Source: Oscillospiraceae bacterium
Lineage (GTDB): Bacteria > Bacillota > Clostridia > Oscillospirales > UBA929
Direction: 5' to 3'
DNA length: 40,327 bases
NCBI GenBank assembly: GCA_031265355.1
Contig: JAISCT010000068.1
Span: 1 to 40,327 of the forward strand
The notes beneath the pieces were generated by a model that saw nothing but the letters and a program-made list of their open reading frames with translations, had not been told where the DNA came from and searched no databases. A program made the position numbers and the translations under genes. Of the stretch, positions 22,807 to 31,843 are shown one piece after another; position 1 is the first letter of the stretch; each line of letters opens with the position of its first letter.

Positions 22807-24040
22807 CGGTTTGTCACAAGCGGAAATCGATGCCCTGCTGAGCGGCGCCGGGGCGGAGGCCGGGGAGGCGGCGCCCGCGGCGGCGGACGAGCCGGCCCGG
22901 GACGCCGCGCCCGCGAAGGGCAAAAAGGCCAGGGCCGGCGGCGTACCGGAAACGTCCGCTCCGGAGGAGAGCGGGCCCCCGCCGGACACCGGACTCACAC
23001 TCTCGCCCGAAGAGATCGATGCGATGGGGGAAGTCGGGAATATCAGCATGGGGACCTCCGCCACGACGCTCTCCACGATGTTGAACCGGCGCGTGGACAT
23101 CACGACCCCCGAGGTGGATCTCACCACGCTGCAGGAGATAGCGGAGCAATATCCGCTCCCGTTTGTCGCCGTGCAGGTGCATTACACAAAGGGCCTGCAG
23201 GGCACCAGCATCCTTTTTTTAGACGAGAGGGACGTCAAGATCATCACCGATCTATTGATGGGCGGCGACGGCAGCCATGTGGACGTGGAGCTAGACGACA
23301 TGCATCTCTCGGCCATCAGCGAGGTGATGAACCAGATGGTGGGTTCGTCGGCCACCTCCATGTCCAAGTTCATGGACCGGCCGATCGACATCTCACCGCC
23401 CGTCGCCTACTCGGTCCACCTGCCGCGCGACGAAAACAGCGCGCCGTTTTCCGACATCCGGTCTCAGATCGTGCGCACCAGCTTCGACATGGAGATCGAA
23501 GGGCTCATCCACTCAAAGATCATGCAGATCATGCCGGTGGATTTTGCGAAGGAACTGGTGGAGGGACTCATCGGCGGCGTCGCCGCCGCCGCTGTGGAGG
23601 CGCACACCCCCGACATTGAGACGCTGATCACCGCCACGGCGGCCGAAGCAGCCCCACGGCGGGCGGAGGCGGTATCTCCTCCGTCCCCGCCGCCTCCGCC
23701 GTCGCCGCCGGCCAGACCGGTAAATGTGCAGTCGGTGAGTTACGAAAATTTCGACCAGACGGGGACAGCCGCCGTGGGGTTCTCGGAGAACATGGAACTT
23801 CTGATGGACGTGCCGCTTTCGGTATCCGTGGAACTCGGCAAGAGCAAAAAATACATCCGGGAGATCCTGGACTTCAACGTGGGGTCGATCATCGTACTGG
23901 ACAAGATGGCCGGAGACATGGTGGATGTCATTGTGAACGGCAAACTCATTGCGAAGGGAGAAGTGGTGGTCATCGACGACAGCTACGGCGCCCGCATCAC
24001 GGACATCGTGAGCCCCGCCAAGCGGCTCATGAGCAGTTAG
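22799..24040 (+). CDS. fliY: Flagellar switch protein FliY (CheC-type phosphatase plus FliN domain)
   Basis: 413 residues from GTG 22799 inside the fliM end. It has an N-terminal CheY-P-binding peptide (LSQAEIDALLSG), a disordered Ala-rich linker, and a CheC-like domain (about 65-265) with two phosphatase motifs, EVGNISMGTSATTLS and EVMNQMVGSSATSMS; both keep the Glu and Asn needed to hydrolyse CheY-P. A proline-rich linker (about 290-310) and a C-terminal FliN/SpoA domain (MDVPLSVSVELGKSKKYIRE, then RITDIVSP) follow. It both builds the C-ring and removes phosphate from CheY. cheY follows directly. Confidence 0.95.
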   Translation: MSNGLSQAEIDALLSGAGAEAGEAAPAAADEPARDAAPAKGKKARAGGVPETSAPEESGPPPDTGLTLSPEEIDAMGEVGNISMGTSATTLSTMLNRRVDITTPEVDLTTLQEIAEQYPLPFVAVQVHYTKGLQGTSILFLDERDVKIITDLLMGGDGSHVDVELDDMHLSAISEVMNQMVGSSATSMSKFMDRPIDISPPVAYSVHLPRDENSAPFSDIRSQIVRTSFDMEIEGLIHSKIMQIMPVDFAKELVEGLIGGVAAAAVEAHTPDIETLITATAAEAAPRRAEAVSPPSPPPPPSPPARPVNVQSVSYENFDQTGTAAVGFSENMELLMDVPLSVSVELGKSKKYIREILDFNVGSIIVLDKMAGDMVDVIVNGKLIAKGEVVVIDDSYGARITDIVSPAKRLMSS

Positions 24041-24105
24041 CAGACATACAGACAACAGTTCACTTGAAGACGTAATGTGTGAGCATTGTGGAGGTTATAC
24101 GGAGC

Positions 24106-24468
24106 ATGAGTAACAAGATCCTTGTGGTGGACGACGCTGCGTTCATGCGAATGATGGTCAAGGAGGTTCTCACAAAAAACGGCTTCAATGTCGTGGGGGA
24201 GGCCGAAAACGGTGCACAGGCTGTGGAAAAATACCGGGAGCTCAGCCCGGATCTTGTGATTATGGACATCACAATGCCGGAGCTGAACGGCATTGAGGCG
24301 CTCAAAAAGATTCGGGGCGTGAATGCGGGGGCCAAAGTTATTATGTGTTCGGCCATGGGCCAGCAAGCCATGGTCATTGAGGCCATCCAGGCCGGCGCCA
24401 AGGACTTCATCGTGAAGCCCTTTCAGGCCGACCGCGTGTGCGAGGCCGTCAAGAAGGCGCTCGTGTAG
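24106..24468 (+). CDS. cheY: Chemotaxis response regulator CheY
   Basis: 120 residues from ATG 24106; GGAGG lies 11 bases upstream and another GGAG abuts. A single receiver domain with all catalytic residues: the acidic pair in ILVVDDAAFMR, the phospho-acceptor Asp in VIMDITMPELNG, the Ser in MCSAMG and the Lys in FIVKPF. It carries the chemotaxis signal from CheA to FliM/FliY. The stop codon overlaps the fliO start. No cheA, cheW or cheB lies in this window. Confidence 0.95.
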   Translation: MSNKILVVDDAAFMRMMVKEVLTKNGFNVVGEAENGAQAVEKYRELSPDLVIMDITMPELNGIEALKKIRGVNAGAKVIMCSAMGQQAMVIEAIQAGAKDFIVKPFQADRVCEAVKKALV

Positions 24469-25412
24469 TGCTCTGGGCGTTGATTGGCGCCACGGAGGGG
24501 GCCGCCCGGTTTTCGTCTCCCGGCGGCGAGGGGTTTCAGTCCCTGTTCGTTGGGTTGTTGGGGTTTGCGGCGCTCCTTGCGCTTTTGTATTTCGGTCTCA
24601 AGTTTTTGACCCGGCGCGGCCGCGCGGCCGCGCGCGGAAACGGCCTGCGAGTGCTGGATCGCATGGCGGTGTCCCGCGAGAATATGATCTTGGTCATACA
24701 GGTGGCCGGGCGGATTTTGACGGTGGGCGTCACAAAAGACGGCATGTCCGCTCTGTGCGAACTGACGCGAGAGGAGTGGGAGGCGAGCCGCGCGCCTGCG
24801 TCCGCGTCAGTGCGGAGTGCTGAGTGCGGAGTGCTGAGTGGGGAGACGAGCCGCGCGCCCGCGTCTGCGTCCGGAGCGTTTCCTGCGTCGGAGGCGCCGG
24901 GCGTCCGGGGCTTTTGGCGCCGATTTGCGCACAACTTGGGCGTCTACGCCGGCGTGCTGCCGAAGGGGACGCCGGCCGCCCGTCCGCCGTCGGCGTCCCC
25001 TTCGGAGACCGGTGGTTTCGACGCGTGGCTGCGCCGCGCCGCCTCGGCGCAGGCCGCGGAGACGCCGCCCGCGGACGCCTCGGCCGCCCGCGCGGACTCG
25101 GCGGAGGCGCCGCCCATTGTACATATGACCCCGACGGTCAGTGCGACGCCCGCGGCCGCCGAGGCGCACCGGGTCGACTACAATGTCGCCATTGAACGGA
25201 TGAAGCAGTTCGGCCGGATGGAGAGGCCCGCGCAGCGGACGCCGCTGGGCGGCTTTATCCCGCCTACCCCGTTTGGAACGCCGCCCGCTCCGCCCACGCC
25301 GGCGGCCGGTCTCGGGGAGGACCCGCTGGAGTCCGTCCTGAACCGCATGACCCGAAGAACCGACCGGCTGGCCCGCATTGCGGCGCGGGAGGACAGGAGG
25401 AAGGCGGAATGA
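24468..25412 (+). CDS. fliO: Flagellar export protein FliO (long form)
   Basis: 314 residues from GTG 24468, overlapping the cheY stop (TAGTG). The functional part is the first ~110 residues: one transmembrane helix (LFVGLLGFAALLALLYFGL) followed by the FliO domain (LRVLDRMAVSRENMILVIQV, then ILTVGVTKDGMSALCELT). FliO assists assembly of the FliP-FliR export channel. The remaining ~200 residues are Ala/Pro-rich and disordered, much longer than usual for FliO. Part of this tail is a 63-base duplication whose second half is a heptanucleotide array (24808-24842), encoding the repeated SRAPASAS peptides. The end overlaps fliP. Confidence 0.85.
   Translation: MLWALIGATEGAARFSSPGGEGFQSLFVGLLGFAALLALLYFGLKFLTRRGRAAARGNGLRVLDRMAVSRENMILVIQVAGRILTVGVTKDGMSALCELTREEWEASRAPASASVRSAECGVLSGETSRAPASASGAFPASEAPGVRGFWRRFAHNLGVYAGVLPKGTPAARPPSASPSETGGFDAWLRRAASAQAAETPPADASAARADSAEAPPIVHMTPTVSATPAAAEAHRVDYNVAIERMKQFGRMERPAQRTPLGGFIPPTPFGTPPAPPTPAAGLGEDPLESVLNRMTRRTDRLARIAAREDRRKAE
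24808..24842 (+). repeat. Heptanucleotide array, five units, inside fliO
   Basis: CAGTGCG, GAGTGCT, GAGTGCG, GAGTGCT, GAGTGGG in tandem. A 25-base segment just before it (24784-24808) is repeated after it (24847-24871) with two differences, giving a 63-base (21-codon) in-frame period. Confidence 0.9.
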
Positions 25413-26260
25413 GACGAAGACGTCTGCTTCGTGCGGTGCTTGCCTGTTTGTGTCTGCTGCCCTGTCTGTTGTTTTTGCCGTGTTCGGCGTCGGCCGCGTC
25501 GGCGCCGCCGGACACGGCTCAGGAGGCGGCGCCCGACGGCAGCGCGGCGGATACAGCGATTGAGGACGCGGCCGACCTCTTTCCCTTCAGTCTGTTGGAC
25601 GGCGAGGCGGATACCCAGGGCGTGACCACAACGGTGGAGATCATGCTGCTGCTCACCGTGCTCACGCTGGTGCCGTCCATCTTGATCATGGTCACGGCGT
25701 TCACGCGCATCGTCATTGTGCTCTCCTTCACGCGCAATGCGATGGGGACGCAGCAGATGCCGCCGAACCAGGTCATGGTGGGGCTGGCGCTTTTTTTGAC
25801 ATTCTTTGTCATGTACCCGGTGTACACGCAGATTGTCGACGAGGCGTGGACGCCCTATCAGGCGGAAGAGATCTCTCTGGACGAGGCGATGGACCGCACT
25901 ATGACGCCGCTGCGGGGTTTTATGTTCGAGCAGATCGAGCTTCAGGGCAACCAGACGGACCTGCGGACGTTCATGTCCATGGCCCGGATGGACATGCCGG
26001 AGACGCGAGAGGAGATCCCTTCTCATGTTCTGATCCCGGCCTTTGTCACCAGCGAGATCAAGACGGCCTTTCAGATAGGCTTCATGATTTACGTGCCCTT
26101 CATCGTCGTCGACATGATCGTGGCGTCGGCCCTCATGTCGATGGGCATGATGATGCTCCCCCCCGTTATGATCTCCCTGCCCTTTAAAATCATGCTGTTT
26201 GTCCTGGTGGACGGCTGGAATCTCACCATCTCCAGCCTGGTGCGCACGTTTCAGCCATAA
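25409..26260 (+). CDS. fliP: Flagellar export gate protein FliP
   Basis: 283 residues, ATG overlapping the fliO stop. A cleavable signal peptide (RRRRLLRAVLACLCLLPCLL, to about residue 30) and a variable mature start precede the FliP core: MLLLTVLTLVPSILIMVTAF, then TRIVIVLSFTRNAMGTQQ, both hallmark sequences, and later ALMSMGMMMLPPVMISLPFK. FliP, FliQ and FliR form the helical export channel within the MS ring. Confidence 0.97.
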   Translation: MRRRRLLRAVLACLCLLPCLLFLPCSASAASAPPDTAQEAAPDGSAADTAIEDAADLFPFSLLDGEADTQGVTTTVEIMLLLTVLTLVPSILIMVTAFTRIVIVLSFTRNAMGTQQMPPNQVMVGLALFLTFFVMYPVYTQIVDEAWTPYQAEEISLDEAMDRTMTPLRGFMFEQIELQGNQTDLRTFMSMARMDMPETREEIPSHVLIPAFVTSEIKTAFQIGFMIYVPFIVVDMIVASALMSMGMMMLPPVMISLPFKIMLFVLVDGWNLTISSLVRTFQP

Positions 26261-26269
26261 AAATAAAAA

Positions 26270-26294
26270 GTATTTGGCAATTATTGCCAAATAC
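26270..26294. repeat. Perfect hairpin between fliP and fliQ
   Basis: GTATTTGGCAA-TTA-TTGCCAAATAC, an 11-bp stem and 3-base loop, sits 10 bases after the fliP stop in AT-rich sequence. No T run follows; it could tune mRNA processing or translation within the operon. Confidence 0.8.
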
Positions 26295-26310
26295 AAAATC
26301 GGGTGGTTCG

Positions 26311-26580
26311 GTGGGACAAAACGACGTCGTCTCTCTGGTGCAGGATGCGGTGATGACCATCCTCACCGTTTCGTTTCCCCTGCTGGGAATCGGCCTGGTC
26401 GTCGGCCTCATCATCTCGGTGCTGCAGGCCACGACGCAGATCAACGAACAGACCGTTGTCTTCGTGTCGAAAATCCTCTCGGTGTTCGGCGCGCTCATCC
26501 TGTTCGGGCCGTGGATGCTCACGCAGCTCCAGGAATTTACGTTGCGCGTGTACGGCTATATCTTGACCGCATTGCGATAG
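26311..26580 (+). CDS. fliQ: Flagellar export gate protein FliQ
   Basis: 89 residues, the usual FliQ length, if translation starts at GTG 26311; a TTG at 26284 would lie inside the preceding hairpin. Two transmembrane helices flank the conserved loop VLQATTQINEQTVVFVSKIL. Part of the FliP5-Q4-R1 export channel. Confidence 0.95.
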   Translation: MGQNDVVSLVQDAVMTILTVSFPLLGIGLVVGLIISVLQATTQINEQTVVFVSKILSVFGALILFGPWMLTQLQEFTLRVYGYILTALR

Positions 26581-26593
26581 GAGTGGGTGGGTT

Positions 26594-27385
26594 TTGGTTT
26601 CGATCACCGGGCATCTGCTGCCTTGGGTCGGGCAGTTTGCCCTCATCCTGGTGCGGATCTCGGGGCTCTTTTTGCTCTCGCCCATCTGGGGGCGCGCCAA
26701 TGTCCCGTCCACGTTGAAGGTCTGCCTCTCCGCGCTGCTGTCGCTGATCCTGATAGGATTCTTTCCGCCGCCGGAGGTCTTCCCCCACGCCTCTCTGGCC
26801 GCGTTTTTGTTTGCCTGTCTGGGGGAGGTGCTGGTGGGGCTTGTGCTGGGATTTATTACCACATTGTTCTTTTCCATCGTCTTCACCGCCGGGCAGATCA
26901 TCGACATGCAGATTGGCTTTGGCATGGTGCAGGTCTACGACGTGCAGCAAAACATCCAGATCCCCATTGCGGGCAGCCTGCTGAACCTCATCCTCCTGCT
27001 TTGCTTCCTGATGGCGGACGGACATATGGATCTCATTCGGATCTTGCACAACACGTTCAGCTATATCCCCGTGGGGCAAGCGCGTCTCACCGCCGCACTG
27101 CCGGCCGTCGTCGTCGGCGCCTTCGCGGAATCCTTTGTGCTCGCCGTGCAGGTGGCCATGCCGGTCATCGCGTCGGGGCTGTTGGCCGAGATCTCACTGG
27201 GCATCATCGTGCGCACGGCGCCGCAGATGAACGTGTTTGTCATCGGTCTCCCGCTCAAGACTCTCATCGGTCTTGTGATGATGGTACTGATCGTCCCGGT
27301 CTTCGTCCGGGCGACGGGCCCGGTGTTTGACGCGATGTTCGCAACCCTCGAAGAGGCCTTCTTTACGATGATGCCTGCCGGCTGA
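26594..27385 (+). CDS. fliR: Flagellar export gate protein FliR
   Basis: 263 residues from TTG 26594, preceded by GGAGTGGGTGGG. A polytopic protein with FliR landmarks: LRISGLF-like start (LVRISGLFLLSPIWGRANVP), FIGQIIDMQIG-type stretch (FTAGQIIDMQIGFGMVQVYD) and AEISLGIIVRTAPQMNVFVI near the C-terminus. It completes the export channel and contacts FlhB. Confidence 0.95.
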   Translation: MVSITGHLLPWVGQFALILVRISGLFLLSPIWGRANVPSTLKVCLSALLSLILIGFFPPPEVFPHASLAAFLFACLGEVLVGLVLGFITTLFFSIVFTAGQIIDMQIGFGMVQVYDVQQNIQIPIAGSLLNLILLLCFLMADGHMDLIRILHNTFSYIPVGQARLTAALPAVVVGAFAESFVLAVQVAMPVIASGLLAEISLGIIVRTAPQMNVFVIGLPLKTLIGLVMMVLIVPVFVRATGPVFDAMFATLEEAFFTMMPAG

Positions 27386-27452
27386 GAGGCGGGCGCCTCC
27401 CAGCGTCTGTCGGCAAAGAGGCGGCGGACCGTATGAAGTGTGGTGAAAATGC

Positions 27453-28529
27453 GTGGCGCCTCCCGGAGCTTCGGGCGAAAAGACAGAACGGGCGACCCCC
27501 AAAAAGCGGGAAGAGACGCGAAAAAAGGGGCAGGTGCTAAAGAGCACGGAGGTGAACACGGCTGTCACCATGGTGGCCATGTTCGCCGCCCTCTCCCTGT
27601 TCGGCGTGAGCATCTTCCAAAGCATGGCGGAGATGCTGACGGATTATCTCGGCACGCGGCTGGGCGAGAAACTCACGCCGCAAAACGTCTCCCTCGTATT
27701 CGACGACGCCATCTTTACCCTGCTGCGCGCGGCGATGCCGCTGCTGCTCGTGGCCGTGGCGGCGGGGATCGTCATCAACCTCGTGCAGGTCGGGTTTTTG
27801 CTGACGGGCGCGACGCTGCGGCCGAAGTTCAGCAAGCTGAACCCACTGCAGGGGATGAAACGCATTTTCTCCATGCGCAGCCTTGTGGAGATGATCAAGG
27901 CCGTTTTGAAGGTAGCTCTGGTGGGGTTTGTCGTCTACAGCGAGTACCGGCGGCAATTTTCCGTCTTTCCCAATCTGACGGACTACGGCGTCGACCGGAG
28001 CGGGCAGGAGATCTTCTCGCTCTGTCTCGGCGTGGGGTTTCGGGCGGCCGTCGCACTGGTGGGCATCGGCGTGGCCGACTACATGTTTCAGTGGTTCGAC
28101 TTCGAGAAGAACCTCCGTATGACAAAGCAGGAGGTCAAAGACGAGTACAAGATGATCGAGGGCGACCCGCAGATCAAGAGCAAGATCAAGCAGAAACAGC
28201 GGGAGATGGCCGCCATGCGCATGATGCGGGCCGTGCCGGAGGCCGACGTCGTCATCACAAACCCCACCCACTACGCCGTGGCTCTCAAGTATGACGAGGC
28301 GGTGGCGTCCGCGCCGGTGGTACTCGCGAAGGGCGCCGACAAGATGGCGCTGCGCATCCGCGAGAAGGCCCGGGCGGCCGGCGTGCAGATCGTTGAAAAC
28401 AAGCCGGTGGCCCGCGCGCTCTACGAGACGGTGGAGGTGGGCCGGCAGATCCCGGCCGCGCTCTTCCAGGCCGTGGCCGAGATCCTCGCCCGCGTGTATC
28501 AGGCGGCCAAAAGCCGCAGTGACGAGTGA
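27453..28529 (+). CDS. flhB: Flagellar export switch protein FlhB
   Basis: 358 residues. GTG 27453 is the only usable start, as an in-frame stop lies just upstream; the ribosome site is weak. The N-terminal SGEKTERATPKKREETRKKG is typical. Four transmembrane helices follow, then a cytoplasmic domain with the self-cleaving NPTH motif (VITNPTHYAVALKYD), needed for the switch from hook to filament export together with FliK. The last codons and the stop are formed by a heptanucleotide array (28517-28551), so the C-terminal residues SDE are probably repeat-derived. Confidence 0.96.
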   Translation: MAPPGASGEKTERATPKKREETRKKGQVLKSTEVNTAVTMVAMFAALSLFGVSIFQSMAEMLTDYLGTRLGEKLTPQNVSLVFDDAIFTLLRAAMPLLLVAVAAGIVINLVQVGFLLTGATLRPKFSKLNPLQGMKRIFSMRSLVEMIKAVLKVALVGFVVYSEYRRQFSVFPNLTDYGVDRSGQEIFSLCLGVGFRAAVALVGIGVADYMFQWFDFEKNLRMTKQEVKDEYKMIEGDPQIKSKIKQKQREMAAMRMMRAVPEADVVITNPTHYAVALKYDEAVASAPVVLAKGADKMALRIREKARAAGVQIVENKPVARALYETVEVGRQIPAALFQAVAEILARVYQAAKSRSDE

Positions 28530-28551
28530 TGAGTGATGAGTGCTGAGTGAG
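28517..28551 (+). repeat. Heptanucleotide array, five units, at the flhB stop
   Basis: CAGTGAC, GAGTGAT, GAGTGAT, GAGTGCT, GAGTGAG. The array supplies the flhB stop codon (28527-28529) and extends into the flhB-flhA gap. Confidence 0.88.
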
Positions 28552-28598
28552 GGACGCCGGCAATTGTGTTGTGAATTATAACGGGGTGGTGGTGTGCG

Positions 28599-30656
28599 AT
28601 GCAGTCGGATGCGATGGAGCGGAAACTGAAATTCGGGGATGTGGCCATCGCGGTGCTGGTCATTTCGGTGGTGTTGCTGATCGTCATCCCGCTCTCCACC
28701 GCGCTGATCGACGCCCTCATTACGGTGAACCTTGCCGCCGCCGCCATCATATTGCTCATCGCCCTCAATACGAGGGAGATATTGGAGTTTTCCACCTTCC
28801 CGTCGCTACTGTTGATCACGACGATCTTCCGCATCGCGATCAACATCTCCACAACGCGTAAGATCCTGGGCAACCACGGCGACGCGGGGCGGTTGGTCGC
28901 CACCTTCGGCAACTTTGTGACCGGCGGCAACTTGGTTGTCGGCGTGATCATCTTTCTCATCATCTTCCTCGTGCAGTTCATCGTTATCGTCAAGGGCTCC
29001 GAGCGCGTGGCCGAGGTGGCCGCGCGGTTTACGCTGGACGCCATGCCGGGCAAACAGATGGCCATCGACGCCGACCTCAATTCGGGCGTGATCGACGAGA
29101 ACACGGCCCGGCAGCGCCGCGTCAATGTGCAGCGGGAATCCGACTTCTACGGCGCTATGGACGGCGCGTCCAAATTTGTCAAGGGCGACGCCATCCTCGG
29201 CATCATCATCACAATCATCAACATCGTCGGCGGCATACTGATTGAGGTGCTGGGCGGAGGCGCCGCCGCCGACGCCGTGAACGTATACACGGTGGCGACA
29301 ATCGGCGACGGACTCTCAAGTCAGATCCCGGCGCTGCTCATCTCCACGGCCACCGGCATCCTCGTCACCAAAGCAAATTCCGACAACTCCATGGGGATGG
29401 ATCTCACCCGCCAGCTTTCCCAGCAGCCCACCGTCCTCGTGATGGGCGGCGCGGTGATCGGCATCATGGGGCTGATCCCAGGTATGCCCGTCGTGTTCAT
29501 GCTGCCCTTTGCGGGGGGCCTGGTCGCGCTGGGGCTCATGCTGCGCAGCCGGCTCGGTCGGGCGGAGGAGACCGAGGAAGGCGAGGAGGCCCGTGAAGCG
29601 GCCGCGGAGATCCGAAAGCCGGAGAACGTGGTCGCGCTCCTCTCGGTGGACCCCATCGAACTTGAGTTCGGTTACGGCATCATCCCGCTGGCCGACGCCT
29701 CGCAGGGCGGGGATCTGTTGGACCGCGTCGTCATGATCCGCCGACAGTGCGCGCTAGACCTCGGCATGATCGTGCCGGTCATCCGCCTGCGCGACAACAT
29801 CCAGTTCACCGCGAACGAATACATGATTAAGATTCGGGGCAACGAGGTGGCGCGGGGCGAGATTTTGCTGGACCACTACCTCGCGATGAACCCCGGCGAC
29901 ATCAGCGAGGAGGTGGAGGGCGTCGATACCCGGGAGCCGGCCTTTGGCCTGCCCGCCAAATGGGTGAGCGAGGGCGCGCGGGAGCGCGCGGAACTGCTGG
30001 GCTACACGCTGGTCGACCCGCCGTCGGTCATTGCCACCCACCTCACGGAGGTGGTGCGCCGCCACGCGGACGAGCTGCTCGAACGCCAGCAGGTGCAGGT
30101 GCTGGCGGACAACCTGCGCCAGACCCAGCCGGCGCTCGTGGACGAGGTGGTGCCCAAATTGTTTTCGCTGGGCGAGGTGCAGAAAGTGCTGGGCAACCTG
30201 CTGCGGGAGGGCGTTTCGATCCGCGATATGGGCACGATCGTCGAGACGCTGGGGGACTACGGGGGCGTCACGCGCGACCCGGACATGCTGACGGAGTATG
30301 TGCGCCAGGCGCTGCGGCGGTCGATCTCCCACCGCTTCGCGCCCGAACGGCAGATCCACGTCGTCACATTGGACCCGGCGCTCGAACATCAGATCCTCGA
30401 AAACGTCCGACAGACCGAGCACGGCTCCTATGTCGCCCTGGAACCGGACGTGGTTCAGCGCATGTTCGACAGCCTGCGCGCCGCGCTGGAACGGGTGACG
30501 GGCCTCGGGTTCGCGCCCGTGGTGCTGACGGCGCCCGTGGTACGTTACCAGTTCAAAAAGATGGTGGAGGGGCTGGCGCCGGACCTGGTGGTGCTCTCGT
30601 ACAATGAGCTCGAACAAAACATTGACATTCAGGCCGATGGGGTGGTGGCAGTTTGA
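28599..30656 (+). CDS. flhA: Flagellar export gate protein FlhA
   Basis: 685 residues from ATG 28599 (an ATG five codons later is possible). Eight transmembrane helices occupy about residues 15-320, with the FHIPEP-family signature region LNTREILEFSTFPSLLLITT and FRIAINISTTRKIL, and the conserved cytoplasmic loop RFTLDAMPGKQMAIDADLNS. A large cytoplasmic domain (about 350-685) docks chaperone-substrate complexes. It forms the nonameric ring of the export gate. The last codons overlap the flhF start. Confidence 0.97.
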   Translation: MQSDAMERKLKFGDVAIAVLVISVVLLIVIPLSTALIDALITVNLAAAAIILLIALNTREILEFSTFPSLLLITTIFRIAINISTTRKILGNHGDAGRLVATFGNFVTGGNLVVGVIIFLIIFLVQFIVIVKGSERVAEVAARFTLDAMPGKQMAIDADLNSGVIDENTARQRRVNVQRESDFYGAMDGASKFVKGDAILGIIITIINIVGGILIEVLGGGAAADAVNVYTVATIGDGLSSQIPALLISTATGILVTKANSDNSMGMDLTRQLSQQPTVLVMGGAVIGIMGLIPGMPVVFMLPFAGGLVALGLMLRSRLGRAEETEEGEEAREAAAEIRKPENVVALLSVDPIELEFGYGIIPLADASQGGDLLDRVVMIRRQCALDLGMIVPVIRLRDNIQFTANEYMIKIRGNEVARGEILLDHYLAMNPGDISEEVEGVDTREPAFGLPAKWVSEGARERAELLGYTLVDPPSVIATHLTEVVRRHADELLERQQVQVLADNLRQTQPALVDEVVPKLFSLGEVQKVLGNLLREGVSIRDMGTIVETLGDYGGVTRDPDMLTEYVRQALRRSISHRFAPERQIHVVTLDPALEHQILENVRQTEHGSYVALEPDVVQRMFDSLRAALERVTGLGFAPVVLTAPVVRYQFKKMVEGLAPDLVVLSYNELEQNIDIQADGVVAV

Positions 30657-31843
30657 ACGTAAAGCGGTATCTCGCCGAGGATGTGACCGAGGCGATGGGA
30701 AAGGTCCGCGCCGAGTTGGGGCTCGACGCCTTCATTTTGAACACGCGCAAGATCCGCCGTCACGGGGTGAGCGGTTGGTTTCGCCGTCCGCTCGTGGAGG
30801 TGGTGGCCGCTTACGAGCCGGCGCCCACGCCGCCGCCCGCCGCCCGGCGGGCCGAGCCGCCGCCGCTGGCGCCGCTGCCGCTCACGGACGTCCGCACCGG
30901 AGAGCGGGTGCTGACGCCGAACCTCACGGCCGGGCCGGAGAAGATCGGCGCGCTGGAGAGCAAGATCGACAGCCTCTCCGCCACGCTGGACACGCTGGTG
31001 GGCCGGATCCGGGCGGAAGCGAACGCCTCCGGGGATCCCCCGGAGGTGGAGGCGCTGGTGGATGCCCTGCTGGAGGGAGAGGTACACGAGGCGTTTGCCC
31101 ACAGGATCGGCCGGGAGGCCGCCGACATCGCGCGGCGGCGGGCGGTGGATCCGGCCGAGGTGATGGAGCAGCTCTTAAAGCAGTACCTGGGCGAGGCCGC
31201 GCCCATCCAGATGAGGCGGTACCGGCGCACCGTCGTCATCATGGTGGGGCCGACGGGCGTGGGCAAGACGACCACCATCGCGAAGCTGGCCGCTGTCCAT
31301 GCGCTCAACCACGGCGCCCGCGTGGGCATCATCACGACGGACACCTACCGCATCGCCGCGGTGGAGCAGCTTCGGACTTACGCCGAGATTCTCTCCGTGC
31401 CGATCACCGTCGTCTACGCGCCCGAGGAGATGGAGACGGCGCTGCGTGAGCAGGAGCAGTGCGACATCGTGTTTATCGACACGGCGGGGAAGAGTCCGAA
31501 CGATCCGACCCTCGAGCCGGAGCTGCGGGCTCTGCTCGCCGCCTCGGGCGCCGACGAGGTACACCTCGTGCTCAGCGCCGCGACCAGTTTCACAGGCTGC
31601 CTCAACATTGTCAGGACCTACTCGTTTTTGGACAATTTTAAGCTGTTATTTACCAAAATGGACGAGACGCCCGTGTGGGGCATGCTGCTCAACCTCAAGA
31701 TGCTCACCGACCGCGCGGTCTCTTACATGACGGCCGGGCAGACGGTGCCCGACGACATCGAAGTCATGAACGCCCGCAAGATCACAGACAGGCTGCTGGG
31801 CGCCTGCCAATGGGCGGAACCCGGCGGGCGGCGTCGAGCATGA
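30653..31843 (+). CDS. flhF: SRP-type GTPase FlhF
   Basis: 396 residues from TTG 30653, which overlaps the flhA stop (TTGA). The start (MNVKRYLAEDVTEAMGKVRA) is the usual basal domain, followed by a Pro/Ala linker, the N domain and the GTPase domain with VGPTGVGKTTTIAKLAA, TTDTYRIAAVEQLRTYA, FIDTAGKSPND and TKMDET. FlhF sets where flagella are built and is antagonised by FlhG, encoded next with a four-base overlap. Confidence 0.96.
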   Translation: MNVKRYLAEDVTEAMGKVRAELGLDAFILNTRKIRRHGVSGWFRRPLVEVVAAYEPAPTPPPAARRAEPPPLAPLPLTDVRTGERVLTPNLTAGPEKIGALESKIDSLSATLDTLVGRIRAEANASGDPPEVEALVDALLEGEVHEAFAHRIGREAADIARRRAVDPAEVMEQLLKQYLGEAAPIQMRRYRRTVVIMVGPTGVGKTTTIAKLAAVHALNHGARVGIITTDTYRIAAVEQLRTYAEILSVPITVVYAPEEMETALREQEQCDIVFIDTAGKSPNDPTLEPELRALLAASGADEVHLVLSAATSFTGCLNIVRTYSFLDNFKLLFTKMDETPVWGMLLNLKMLTDRAVSYMTAGQTVPDDIEVMNARKITDRLLGACQWAEPGGRRRA

